Positions 53,895 to 62,242 of a DNA stretch of 64,000 nt are shown one piece after another. Under the pieces are notes generated by a model. The model was not told where the DNA came from and did not search any database. It saw only the letters and a list, made by a program, of their open reading frames with translations. Each line of letters opens with the position of its first letter. Position 1 is the stretch's first letter. A program made the translations under genes and the position numbers. The stretch is from Halanaerobium sp041694515. Lineage in GTDB: Bacteria; Bacillota; Halanaerobiia; Halanaerobiales; Halanaerobiaceae. The stretch lies in the NCBI GenBank assembly GCA_041694515.1, contig JASMSZ010000035.1, positions 1 to 64,000 on the forward strand. Reading direction: 5' to 3'.

Positions 53895-55106
53895 GTGAGT
53901 AATTTTGAATTTTCAAATTTAGAAAATAGAGATAATACCATGGCTGCTAAATGGGATAAACGGGAGGAAATTTTTGGCAGCCAGGATATTTTACCAATGT
54001 GGGTAGCTGATTCTGACTGGCAGACAGCTCCGGCTGTAAAGGAAACGCTGCTAAAAAGGGCTGAAGAGGGTATTTTCGGCTACAGTTTTGCCGACCAGAG
54101 TATTTATCAAGCAGTTCAGAACTGGCTGCAGCGGAGATTTGATTTAGCTATTAAAAAGGACTGGCTTATTTTTGATACAGGTGTGGTACCGGCTATTAAT
54201 TTTACACTGAAAGCAATTACAGAAGCAGATGAGGCAGTAATTGTACAGCCTCCAGTCTACAGACCGTTTTATGGAGCAGTTAAAAATAATAACTGTCAGC
54301 TCCTCAAAAATGAATTAATTAAAACAAATAATTACTATCAGATGGATTTAAATCATTTAGAAAAGCAGATAAAAGAATCCAATCAGCAGGGAAACCGGGT
54401 CAAGGCTATGATTTTCTGCAGTCCCCATAATCCGGTTGGACGCGTCTGGCAGGAAAAAGAATTGCTGGAGCTGCTGCGCTTATTAAAAAAAGAAGATATT
54501 TATCTTTTAAGTGATGAAATTCATTCAGACTTGATTTTTCCGGGATATCAGCATACACCTGTTTTGAAGCTGCTGTTAGCAAGAGATGAATTTAAGGATT
54601 ACCGTAAAAAAGTTGTTTCTTTGATGGCAGCCAGCAAGACTTTTAATATTGCAGGTCTCCATACTTCCTATACTATTATAGAATCCAAAAAATTACGTGC
54701 TGCCTATCAAAAAGCAAAAGAAGGTTTTGCAACAGGGAACAGTCCCTTTGGACTTCTGGCCTTAAAGTCAGCTTATAATAAAGGGGAAGATTGGCTGGAA
54801 GCACAGCTAAAGTATTTAGAGGCTAACTATAAATTTCTGCAGCAGTATATCAAAGAAAACATTCCCCAGATTAAGGTGACAGAAGAAGAAGGTACATATT
54901 TAGTCTGGCTGGACTGTTCTCAGCTGGGTTTTGAAAAAGATGAGCAGTTAATAGAATTTATGAATAAACAAGCAAAGGTAGGGCTTAATCCAGGCCGCTG
55001 GTTTGGAGATGCAGGTTCAATGCATATGCGCTTAAATATTGCCTGTCCCCGCCAGAGATTAGAAAAAGGTTTAAAAAGAATCAAAAATGCTGCAGCTGGC
55101 TTATAA
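53895..55106 (+). CDS. PatB/MalY-type C-S lyase (PLP aminotransferase fold)
   Basis: 403 residues, GTG start with GGGAGG 10 bp upstream. PLP fold type I. Motifs: LPMWVADSDWQTAPAVKETL at the N-terminus, GVVPAINFTLKAI, CSPHNPVGRVW, LSDEIHSDLIFPG, the PLP lysine in MAASKTFNIAGLHTSY (about 250), and C-terminal RLNIACPRQRLE. Members split cystathionine or cysteine conjugates to thiol, pyruvate and ammonia, as in methionine synthesis or cysteine breakdown; the exact substrate is not predictable. A weak CodY-box-like sequence upstream is listed among rejected items. Confidence 0.92.
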   Translation: MSNFEFSNLENRDNTMAAKWDKREEIFGSQDILPMWVADSDWQTAPAVKETLLKRAEEGIFGYSFADQSIYQAVQNWLQRRFDLAIKKDWLIFDTGVVPAINFTLKAITEADEAVIVQPPVYRPFYGAVKNNNCQLLKNELIKTNNYYQMDLNHLEKQIKESNQQGNRVKAMIFCSPHNPVGRVWQEKELLELLRLLKKEDIYLLSDEIHSDLIFPGYQHTPVLKLLLARDEFKDYRKKVVSLMAASKTFNIAGLHTSYTIIESKKLRAAYQKAKEGFATGNSPFGLLALKSAYNKGEDWLEAQLKYLEANYKFLQQYIKENIPQIKVTEEEGTYLVWLDCSQLGFEKDEQLIEFMNKQAKVGLNPGRWFGDAGSMHMRLNIACPRQRLEKGLKRIKNAAAGL

Positions 55107-55155
55107 AATATAGGGCAGTCTACAGTAAAAGTTTTTAAAGAAAGGAAGTTCTGAT

Positions 55156-56376
55156 TTGAATAAAGTTATAGTAATTGGTGGTGGTCCAGCAGGTATGATG
55201 TCTGCCCTGCAGGCTGCTAAAAATGGTAATCAGGTTAGTTTAGTTGAAAAAAATAAATCACTGGGCAAAAAATTATTGATTACTGGTAAGGGACGCTGTA
55301 ATTTAACAAACTATTCCGATTTAAATCAGCATATCCAAAATATTGTTGATAATCCAGATTTTATGTACAGCTCACTGGCTGAATTTGATGCTTACAGGCT
55401 TTATTATTTTTTTGAAGGATTGGGATTACCTTTAAAAATTGAAAGAGGCGACAGGGTTTTTCCAGAATCGAATCGATCTCAGGATGTGCTAAAAGTATTA
55501 CAGAAAGAATTATTTAAACATAATGTTGAACTAGTTCAGGATCAGGCAGTTGAAATTTTGGTTATGGATGAAAAAGTAAAAGGAGTAAAATTAAAATATC
55601 AGGGTCAGCTTGAGACAGAAAAGTTAATTCTGGCAGCAGGTGGTAGTTCTTATCCTCAGACCGGTTCTGATGGGAGTGGATTTAAACTGGCTCAAAAAAC
55701 TGGACATAAAATAATTGATCCGGAGCCCGGGCTCTGCGGTTTAAAAACTAAGGAAGACTGGATTTATGAGGCTCAGGGACTAAAATTGAAATATGTTAAC
55801 TTAAAATTATTGAAAAATGGAGAAGAAATTTTTAGTAAGTTTGGGGATTTAGAGATCAGAAATAATTATTTAGAGGGGCCGATAGTCATTTCTGCTTCAA
55901 TGCAGATAGACCAAAATCCAGAAGCTTATCAATTGGAAATTGATCTAAAACCTGCTCTTGATTTTCAGACTCTAGACCAGAGAATTTTAAGAGATTTTGA
56001 TAAACACAGCAATAAGTATTTTGGCAACAGCCTGGGAGATTTACTGCCCCAAAAACTAATCCCGGTAATCTTAAATCTATCCTCTATAGATTATGATAAA
56101 ACAGTAAACCAGATTACTGCAGAGGAAAGAAAAGAACTGATATACTTATTAAAGAAATTAAAAATAAATATTAAGTCTAAAAAGGGATTTGAAAGGGCAA
56201 TAGTTACCAGGGGGGGAATTAGTACTGAAGAAATTAACCCCAAAACAATGGAATCCAGGTTAATTGATAATCTTTATTTTGCCGGAGAGGTAATTGATCT
56301 GGCAGCTATGACAGGTGGTTATAATCTGCAGATTGCTTTTTCTACAGGCTATAAAGCAGGAAACAATTTAAATTAA
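55156..56376 (+). CDS. HI0933/YhiN-type FAD flavoprotein
   Basis: 406 residues, TTG start with AAAGGAAG upstream. N-terminal dinucleotide motif VIVIGGGPAGMMSALQAA, then the family hallmark SLGKKLLITGKGRCNLTN. GDRVFPESNRSQDVLKVLQ, AAGGSSYPQTGSDGSGFKLA, and C-terminal ATRG-type motif VTRGGISTEEINPKTMES plus LYFAGEVIDLAAMTGGYNLQ follow. This family (BaiN-like) lacks a well-defined physiological substrate. FAD-binding, cytosolic. Followed by a bidirectional terminator shared with the convergent YlbF-family gene. Confidence 0.93.
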   Translation: MNKVIVIGGGPAGMMSALQAAKNGNQVSLVEKNKSLGKKLLITGKGRCNLTNYSDLNQHIQNIVDNPDFMYSSLAEFDAYRLYYFFEGLGLPLKIERGDRVFPESNRSQDVLKVLQKELFKHNVELVQDQAVEILVMDEKVKGVKLKYQGQLETEKLILAAGGSSYPQTGSDGSGFKLAQKTGHKIIDPEPGLCGLKTKEDWIYEAQGLKLKYVNLKLLKNGEEIFSKFGDLEIRNNYLEGPIVISASMQIDQNPEAYQLEIDLKPALDFQTLDQRILRDFDKHSNKYFGNSLGDLLPQKLIPVILNLSSIDYDKTVNQITAEERKELIYLLKKLKINIKSKKGFERAIVTRGGISTEEINPKTMESRLIDNLYFAGEVIDLAAMTGGYNLQIAFSTGYKAGNNLN

Positions 56377-56380
56377 ATAG

Positions 56381-56416
56381 AAAAAACCGCAGCCAGCTGA
56401 CTGCGGTTCTCTTTCG
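56381..56416 (+). terminator. Bidirectional terminator between convergent genes
   Basis: Stem ACCGCAG (56386-56392) / CTGCGGT (56401-56407) with an A run on the left and a T-rich run on the right. It can serve the flavoprotein gene and the minus-strand YlbF-family gene. Confidence 0.8.
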
Positions 56417-56444
56417 CTTCAAATTCTTCAAATTTTATGAGTAA

Positions 56445-56792
56445 TTACTCAGCGTCTTCTTCTTGACCCTGAAGTTTATTTGTAATTACTTGATTTACAG
56501 AATTCATCAGCTGATTAAAGTGATTCTGAGCTTCATAGAATTCAGAAATTTTATCATTTTGCTTCATTTTTTGTTCCATCATCTGTAATTCCTGCTTCTT
56601 TTCATCACTAACTTCCTGACCATTCTGCTGCATCATCTGTACCTGCTGATATTTAGCATTGAGATTATCAAGCATTGACTTTGCGTCATCATCTTCAACC
56701 ATAATTTCTTCTTTTTCTTTTAATTCCTGAAATTCCTGTGATTCAACAATTGCATCTGCAAGATTTTCCGCATATTCCATAACTGTTGCCAT
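56445..56792 (-). CDS. YlbF/YmcA family protein
   Basis: 115 residues, almost entirely helical and rich in Glu, Gln and Met (VQMMQQNGQEVSDEKKQELQ). It fits the Com_YlbF/YmcA family whose Bacillus members form a complex affecting RNase Y, competence, biofilm and sporulation. Here only one member is present in the window. GAGGTGA lies upstream of the ATG on the minus strand. The Gln/Glu-rich C-terminus ends QGQEEDAE. RNase J in the same window (62243) is a functional neighbour only in theme. Confidence 0.85.
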   Translation of the reverse strand: MATVMEYAENLADAIVESQEFQELKEKEEIMVEDDDAKSMLDNLNAKYQQVQMMQQNGQEVSDEKKQELQMMEQKMKQNDKISEFYEAQNHFNQLMNSVNQVITNKLQGQEEDAE

Positions 56793-56911
56793 TTAATTTC
56801 ACCTCATTAAAGTATTTTCGTTATTTTTCTATAATTTCTAATAACCAATATTTATGTTAACATCCACTACAACTTATGTCAAATGAGATTGGTAATAGGG
56901 GGAATTTTATT

Positions 56912-58105
56912 ATGTCAAAAGAGTTAAATATTGAGGTTTATTCTAAAGATTGGTGTGCATATTGTAAAAAGGCTAAAGCTTTTTTAAAAAGTAAAGGCCT
57001 AAATTTTGCAGAGATTGATATTAATCAGGGGAACAATTATGAGGTTATGCAGGAGAGAACAGGGAACAAAACTGTACCTCAAATTATCATTAACGATCAG
57101 AGTCTGGGTGGTTATGACGATATTATTAATTTAGAAAAAAGGGGAGAGTTTAATCCATTAATTGGGAGAGAAGTAAAAGATGACTCAACTAAAGAATGGG
57201 AACTGATTATTTTAGGTGCAGGCCCGGCTGCTTTAAATGCAGCTTTATATGCTGTTCGCAAAGGGATTGATCTTCTGCTCATAACAAAGGATATTGGGGG
57301 ACAGGTAATTAACACCAATGAAATTGATAATTATCTTGGCAAAGCAGAAACAACCGGAGCTCAATTAATTTATGATTTCTGGGATCATATTGCTAAATAT
57401 GAGGTAAAAACAGCAATTGGAGAAGAAGCTGTAGAAATTGGAAGTAGAAGTAGAAATGGAAAAAAAGTAATTAAAACGGATAATAATAAAGAATATGTAA
57501 CTGAGTCAGTAATAATAGCCACTGGTGCTCAAAAAAGACGCCTTGGTCTAAAACAGGAATATGTTTTAAGCGGAAAGGGTGTTCATTACTGTGCCAGCTG
57601 TGACGCTTTTCTCTATAAAGGCCAGCCAACAGCTGTAGTTGGTGGTGGAAATTCAGGACTGGAAGCTGCAATTGATCTGGCCAATATTGACTGTCAGGTG
57701 GATCTGATCGAAATTCAGGATAAACTAATGGGAGACGAATATCTGCAGGATAGAGTAAAGAATAATGAAAATATTACTGTTCACACTTCAACTAAAGTTA
57801 GCCAGATTAAGGGAGAAGATAAATTAGAATCGCTTGTAATCAAAAATGTTAAAGATGATTCTACAGAAGAACTTAAGGTTAATGGTTTATTTATTGAAAT
57901 TGGTCTAATTGCAAACAGTGATTTTGTTAAAGATTTAGTAGAAAGAAATAAAGCTAAAGAAATTATTATTAACAAAAAAAACGAAACAGGTGTTGAAGGA
58001 ATCTGGGCTGCAGGAGATGTGACCAATATTATTGATAAACAGATCATTATTTCTGCTGCAGAAGGAGCAAAAGCTGCCTTAAGAGTTAATCAGTATTTAG
58101 GTTAA
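56912..58105 (+). CDS. Glutaredoxin-thioredoxin reductase fusion flavoprotein
   Basis: 397 residues from ATG 56912 (AGGGGG about 9 bp upstream); the open frame extends to 56876 without a ribosome binding site. Residues 1-80 are a glutaredoxin-like domain: IEVYSKDWCAYCKKAKAF (CxxC) and TVPQIIINDQSLGGYDD (cis-proline, GSH/loop). Residues about 95-397 are thioredoxin reductase: LIILGAGPAALNAALYA (FAD), GGQVINTNEIDNYLG, ATGAQKRRLG, VHYCASCDAFLYKG (redox CxxC), VVGGGNSGLEAAIDLA (NAD(P)H) and IWAAGDVT. The fused domain is likely the direct electron acceptor. Physiological partner not known. Confidence 0.93.
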   Translation: MSKELNIEVYSKDWCAYCKKAKAFLKSKGLNFAEIDINQGNNYEVMQERTGNKTVPQIIINDQSLGGYDDIINLEKRGEFNPLIGREVKDDSTKEWELIILGAGPAALNAALYAVRKGIDLLLITKDIGGQVINTNEIDNYLGKAETTGAQLIYDFWDHIAKYEVKTAIGEEAVEIGSRSRNGKKVIKTDNNKEYVTESVIIATGAQKRRLGLKQEYVLSGKGVHYCASCDAFLYKGQPTAVVGGGNSGLEAAIDLANIDCQVDLIEIQDKLMGDEYLQDRVKNNENITVHTSTKVSQIKGEDKLESLVIKNVKDDSTEELKVNGLFIEIGLIANSDFVKDLVERNKAKEIIINKKNETGVEGIWAAGDVTNIIDKQIIISAAEGAKAALRVNQYLG

Positions 58106-58156
58106 TATGACATTTGATAGATTAGATAAAAAGTATTAGTTAAAATTACATTAACC

Positions 58157-58187
58157 AGGGCCATTTCTAATAATTAGAGGTGGCTCT
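58157..58187 (+). terminator. Terminator-like hairpin after the thioredoxin reductase fusion
   Basis: 13-bp stem 58157-58169 / 58175-58187 with several G-U pairs and a 5-base loop. The following sequence is only mildly T-rich. Confidence 0.5.
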
Positions 58188-58205
58188 CACTATTTAAAAA
58201 GAAAT

Positions 58206-58234
58206 TTGCCAGATATTATAATACTATGTATAAT
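58206..58234 (+). promoter_or_regulatory. Sigma-A promoter for acylphosphatase
   Basis: TTGCCA (58206-58211), 17-bp spacer, TATAAT (58229-58234), 24 bp before the start. The 16-mer AATACTATGTATAATA (58220-58235) also occurs in the rnj promoter (62036-62051). Confidence 0.7.
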
Positions 58235-58257
58235 ATAAACAACTGGAGGTGTTTATT

Positions 58258-58539
58258 ATGGCTGCAGAAGAAGTTCAGAAGCATATTTTCATTTCTGGTA
58301 GAGTTCAGGGAGTAGGATTTAGAGCGTTTATTCGTGAACAGGCCGCTGTTTTAGATATAAAAGGATGGGCTAAGAATCTGGCGGATGGTAGAGTTGAAGT
58401 TGTGATTCAGGGTCAAAAAAATAAAATTAAACAGATGATTTCAAGATTAAAAGAAGGGCCTTCATTTGCCCGGGTAGATGATTTTGAAATTAATAATGAA
58501 CAAACCGATGATTTTGATGGTTTTGAAATAAGATTTTAA
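58258..58539 (+). CDS. acyP: Acylphosphatase
   Basis: 93 residues from ATG 58258 (CTGGAGGTG 8 bp upstream). Hydrolyses acyl phosphates. The active-site loop HIFISGRVQGVGFRAFIREQ contains the catalytic arginine; the conserved asparagine is in GWAKNLADGRVEVVIQG. FEIRF end is typical. Single domain enzyme. The remnant of a nicotinamidase gene starts almost immediately after its stop. Confidence 0.95.
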   Translation: MAAEEVQKHIFISGRVQGVGFRAFIREQAAVLDIKGWAKNLADGRVEVVIQGQKNKIKQMISRLKEGPSFARVDDFEINNEQTDDFDGFEIRF

Positions 58540-58553
58540 TTAATTTTAATATC

Positions 58554-58811
58554 AGAAAAAAATTAGTCTTTACTGCTCAGGATAATGATGGCACAGATCT
58601 CGGACTGGCAGGTCTGCTAAAAGCACTGGAGATTGAGGAAATAGATATTGTAGGTCTGGCTTTTGATGTCTGTGTTAAATATACAGCTCAGGATAGTACA
58701 AAAAGTGGGTTTAAAACTAATGTTTTTTTAGAGAGTACAAGGGCTGTAAATCCAGATGATGTTGAGCAGGTAAAGTCTGAGTTAAAGAAGGCTGGAGTCA
58801 ATTTTAAATAA
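58554..58811 (+). pseudogene. Nicotinamidase (PncA) remnant, N-terminal half missing
   Basis: This frame is open from 58527 to TAA 58811 but has no ATG, GTG or TTG start. The translation matches the C-terminal half of nicotinamidase: TAQDNDGTDLGLAGLLKALE, EEIDIVGLAFDVCVKYTAQD (with the catalytic cysteine) and SGFKTNVFLESTRAVN, then SELKKAGVNFK and stop. The N-terminal half with the catalytic Asp and Lys and metal ligands is absent, replaced directly by the acylphosphatase gene. I read it as a 5'-truncated, inactive gene left by deletion. The 95 bp after it (58812-58906) show nothing else clear. Confidence 0.85.
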
Positions 58812-58906
58812 GTTTTTTATTGATTTAATTAATTAGTTTTTGGTTGTGATATCGAAATTATAATTTAATTAGAAGCTAAATAGTGGTTTGAGAATAAAAG
58901 GAGAGA

Positions 58907-60052
58907 ATGTCTTTGGATAAAATAGAGATTATGGCAACCAGTACTTTTGGTATGGAAGCCCTGGTAAAAAAGGAAATTAATGATTTAGGTTATGAAATAA
59001 CAGAAGTTAAAAATGGTAGGATTACATTTTTAGGAGATCTACAGGCAGTTGCAGAAGCAAATCTCTGGCTCAGAACTGCAGAAAGAGTTTTAGTTAAGAT
59101 TGGAGATTTTAAAGCTCGAGATTTTGATGAACTTTACGATGGGGTTAAGGATTTAGACTGGCCGCAGTGGCTGCCCGAAGATGCAGAATTTCCGGTTAGT
59201 GCTAAATCAATAGATTCTCAGTTAAACAGTGTACCAACCTGTCAGTCTGTAACAAAAAAGGCGGTTGTGGACAGGATGAAAGAGGAGTATGGAAGAGAGT
59301 GGTTTAATGAAGATGGCCCACTTTATCCAATAGAGCTTGCTTTATATAAAGATAGAGCAATTTTGACTATCGATAGTTCCGGAACTGGACTTCATAAAAG
59401 AGGTTACAGGGAACTGTCAGTTACCGCACCAATCCAGGAAACTATAGCAGCCGGAATGGTCTATTTAAGCCGCTGGGATAAAGATAGAATTTTAATTGAT
59501 CCCTTCTGTGGATCGGGAACTATTTTAATTGAAGCAGCAATGATGGCCAAAAATCAGGCTCCTGGCTTAAAAAGGAAGTTTAATTCCGAAAAGTGGCCGA
59601 TATTTAAGGATTTTGAATGGCCTCGGGCCAGAGTAGAAGCCAAAAAGGCTAAAAAGATTAATGTAGAGCCCCGTCTGATTATGGGTTATGATCAGGACCC
59701 GGAGGTAATTACTATTGCCCGCTATCATGCTCAACAGGCCGGGGTAGAAGATATAATTCATTTTCAGAAACAGGAGTTTGGGGATTTTTCAACTAACCGC
59801 AAATATGGTTATATAATTACTAATCCCCCCTATGGTGAACGAATGGGGGAAAAAGAAGAGGTAGAAGAATTATATAGAGAGATGGGGGAAAAGCTTTTAG
59901 AGCTTGAGACCTGGTCTTACTATATTATCACTTCCCATTCTAAATTTGAAAAGCTCTTTGGTAAAGAGGCCAGTAAAAGAAGAAAATTATATAATGGTGG
60001 AGTAGAGACTCAGTATTATCAATACTATGGTCCCTGGCCGCCAAAGAATTGA
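58907..60052 (+). CDS. THUMP-domain 23S rRNA methyltransferase, RlmL N-terminal type (YpsC family)
   Basis: 381 residues, ATG with AAGGAGAG upstream. N-terminal ferredoxin-like plus THUMP domain (about 1-155; TSTFGMEALVKKEINDLGYE), then the class I SAM methyltransferase domain. The domain shows SVTAPIQETIAAGMVYLSRW, IDPFCGSGTILIEAAMMAKN (motif I-like), GYDQDPEVITIARYHAQQAG, and the catalytic NPPYGERMGE for N2-guanine methylation. It corresponds to the RlmL half of E. coli RlmKL, acting on G2445 of 23S rRNA in that species. Target in this organism inferred. Confidence 0.92.
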   Translation: MSLDKIEIMATSTFGMEALVKKEINDLGYEITEVKNGRITFLGDLQAVAEANLWLRTAERVLVKIGDFKARDFDELYDGVKDLDWPQWLPEDAEFPVSAKSIDSQLNSVPTCQSVTKKAVVDRMKEEYGREWFNEDGPLYPIELALYKDRAILTIDSSGTGLHKRGYRELSVTAPIQETIAAGMVYLSRWDKDRILIDPFCGSGTILIEAAMMAKNQAPGLKRKFNSEKWPIFKDFEWPRARVEAKKAKKINVEPRLIMGYDQDPEVITIARYHAQQAGVEDIIHFQKQEFGDFSTNRKYGYIITNPPYGERMGEKEEVEELYREMGEKLLELETWSYYIITSHSKFEKLFGKEASKRRKLYNGGVETQYYQYYGPWPPKN

Positions 60053-60062
60053 GTGATTTAAA

Positions 60063-60998
60063 GTGTTTAAATTCAGAAAGTATTTTCCTTATCTCGCTGG
60101 TTTAGTTTTTAGTTCAATATTTGGCTTTTCGTTTTTATTTACCAAGGAGGGACTGGAGCTGATGTCTCCATTCCACTTACTTGGTTTTCGTTTTGCAATT
60201 GCCTTTCTTAGCTTGAGTATTCTGAGATTTACTGGTATAATAAATATCAATTTGAAAGGTAAAAATTTAAAAAAGTTGTTTCTTTTAGCTGCATTTCAGC
60301 CCGGTATTTACTTTATCTGTGAGACTACAGGTATGTTATATACAACTTCTTCTGAGGCCGGGATGATGATTGCTTTAATACCGGCAGCAGTTACCATACT
60401 TGCTGCTCTGATTTTAAATGAAAAACCTACTTTTATTCAGAGTATTTTTGTTGCTTTATCGGTAGGCGGAGCCTTTTTTATTATTATTAATAGAGGCGCA
60501 AGTTCGATTGTCGGTAATTTTCTTGGTTTAATTTTACTGGGAGGGGCTGTTATTGCAGCTGGTTTTTATAATATAATATCCAGGCAGCTTTCTTTGGAAT
60601 TCAAACCGGTAGAGATTACATATGTGATGATGGGTTTTGGAGCTTTACTTTTTAATCTGATAGCGATTTATAGAAAAAATTTCGAATTTAGCAGCTATTT
60701 AAACTTATTAACAAATATAGATGTCTTGATTACAGTTGGTTATTTAGGTATTTTTTCTTCCGTAGTAGCTTTTTTTATGATGAATTATACTCTTTCTAAA
60801 ATCACAGCTGCAGAATCAGCTGTATTTGCAAACTTAACTACAGTTGTTTCTATAATCGCCGGTGTAGTATTTAGAAATGAGCCTTTTTTTAAATTTCAAG
60901 TAGTAGGAGCAGTATTAATTATAATCGGGGTCTGGGGAACAAATTACTTTGGACGCCCCGTAGTGGAGAAAGGAGAAGAAATTTATGAAAAAGTATAA
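60063..60998 (+). CDS. EamA-type drug/metabolite transporter
   Basis: 311 residues with ten predicted membrane helices in two EamA repeats (about 5-140 and 150-290). Visible pieces: FGFSFLFTKEGLELMSPFHL, ETTGMLYTTSSEAGMMIALI, ALILNEKPTFIQSIFVALS in the first half; TLSKITAAESAVFANLTTVV and VFRNEPFFKFQVVGAVLII in the second. GTG start lacks a strong ribosome binding site (10 bp after the methyltransferase stop). Substrate unknown. It overlaps asd by 14 bp, so an amino acid or metabolite export role is possible but unproven. Confidence 0.88.
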   Translation: MFKFRKYFPYLAGLVFSSIFGFSFLFTKEGLELMSPFHLLGFRFAIAFLSLSILRFTGIININLKGKNLKKLFLLAAFQPGIYFICETTGMLYTTSSEAGMMIALIPAAVTILAALILNEKPTFIQSIFVALSVGGAFFIIINRGASSIVGNFLGLILLGGAVIAAGFYNIISRQLSLEFKPVEITYVMMGFGALLFNLIAIYRKNFEFSSYLNLLTNIDVLITVGYLGIFSSVVAFFMMNYTLSKITAAESAVFANLTTVVSIIAGVVFRNEPFFKFQVVGAVLIIIGVWGTNYFGRPVVEKGEEIYEKV

Positions 60999-61998
60999 TG
61001 TAGCAGTAGTAGGTGCAACAGGTTTAGTAGGTAGGGAAATGCTCAAAATATTAAGTCAAAGAAATTTTTCTCTCGGTCAGCTGAAGCTGATTGCCTCTGA
61101 GCGTTCAGAAGGTAAAAAAATTAAATTTGAAGATAGAGAATTAACCGTGGAATCTGTCAAAGAAGGTACCTTTGAGGGAATAGATATTGCCTTATTTTCT
61201 GCAGGTAGTGGAGTTTCGAAGGAAGTAGCACCACAGGTTAAAAAAGCAGGCGGAATAGTAATCGATAACAGTAATGCTTTTAGAATGCATCCTGATGCTC
61301 CCTTAGTTGTACCCGAGGTTAATGGGGAAGATTTAAAAGAACATCAGCAGATTATTGCCAATCCCAACTGTTCAACTATTCAGATGGTAATGCTTTTAAA
61401 ACCGCTGGCTGAAAAATATGGTCTCAAAAGGCTGGTAATTAATACCTATCAGGCTGTTTCTGGAGCCGGTAAAAAAGCAGTTGATGAGTTAATAGAACAG
61501 ACTGAAGCTTATTTGAATGATGAAGAAATAAAAAATGAAAACTTTAACCATCAGATTGCTTTTAATGCAATTCCTCAAATTGATGTTTTTTTGGAAAATG
61601 ATTATACTAAAGAAGAAATGAAAATGGTTAATGAATGTCATAAAATATTACATGATCCTAATTTGCCGGTAACAGCCACCTGTGTTCGGATACCTGTGAT
61701 CTTTGGTCATGGTGAATCTTTAAATATTGAACTGAAAAACAACTTTAAAATTGAAGATATCAAGGGGTTATTTTCTCAAAGCAAAAATATAGAAGTGATC
61801 GATAATCCTTCAGAAGAGAAATATCCAATGCAGATTGATACAGAAAACAATGATAATGTCTTAGTTGGCAGAATCAGAAGAGATAATTCTCTCGAAAATG
61901 GAATCAATCTCTGGCTGACAGCAAATAATCTGCGTAAAGGTGCTGCTTTAAATGCAGTTCAGATTGCTGAGTATTTAGTAGATAACAATTTAGTCTAA
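60985..61998 (+). CDS. asd: Aspartate-semialdehyde dehydrogenase
   Basis: Second step of the aspartate pathway, reducing aspartyl phosphate to the semialdehyde with NADPH. 337 residues. Rossmann motif VAVVGATGLVGREML, LIASERSEGKKI, ALFSAGSGVSKE, IDNSNAFRMHPDAPLVVPEV, the catalytic cysteine in ANPNCSTIQMVM (about 128), TYQAVSGAGKKAVDEL, and VTATCVRIPVIFGHGESL with the active-site His. Complements lysC and thrB found 17 kb upstream. GGAGAAG ribosome binding site inside the transporter gene. Confidence 0.96.
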   Translation: MKKYNVAVVGATGLVGREMLKILSQRNFSLGQLKLIASERSEGKKIKFEDRELTVESVKEGTFEGIDIALFSAGSGVSKEVAPQVKKAGGIVIDNSNAFRMHPDAPLVVPEVNGEDLKEHQQIIANPNCSTIQMVMLLKPLAEKYGLKRLVINTYQAVSGAGKKAVDELIEQTEAYLNDEEIKNENFNHQIAFNAIPQIDVFLENDYTKEEMKMVNECHKILHDPNLPVTATCVRIPVIFGHGESLNIELKNNFKIEDIKGLFSQSKNIEVIDNPSEEKYPMQIDTENNDNVLVGRIRRDNSLENGINLWLTANNLRKGAALNAVQIAEYLVDNNLV

Positions 61999-62021
61999 AA
62001 ATTATAAATGCTTAATTCTGC

Positions 62022-62056
62022 TTGTTTTTTATTTGAATACTATGTATAATAGTATT
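62022..62056 (+). promoter_or_regulatory. rnj promoter with inverted repeat over the -10
   Basis: TTGTTT (62022-62027), 17-bp spacer, TATAAT (62045-62050). A perfect inverted repeat AATACTAT (62036-62043) / ATAGTATT (62049-62056) spans the -10, an operator-like arrangement. The predicted leader to rnj is about 185 bases, with no open frame seen. Confidence 0.6.
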
Positions 62057-62242
62057 AACGCTTTGAACGGGTTTCTTGATTTTATCAACTTCCAGGCAGA
62101 ATTGAGTGATTTTTTTGTGTTTAGATTTAAAGAAAAGTAACTAAGATTAGTAAAAAATTAATTAAGATTTTGTTTTATGAAAATGAAAAGTAAAGAATGA
62201 CAGTTTTGTTTTAAAATACTATGGAGGTGTTTTGTTTTTTAA

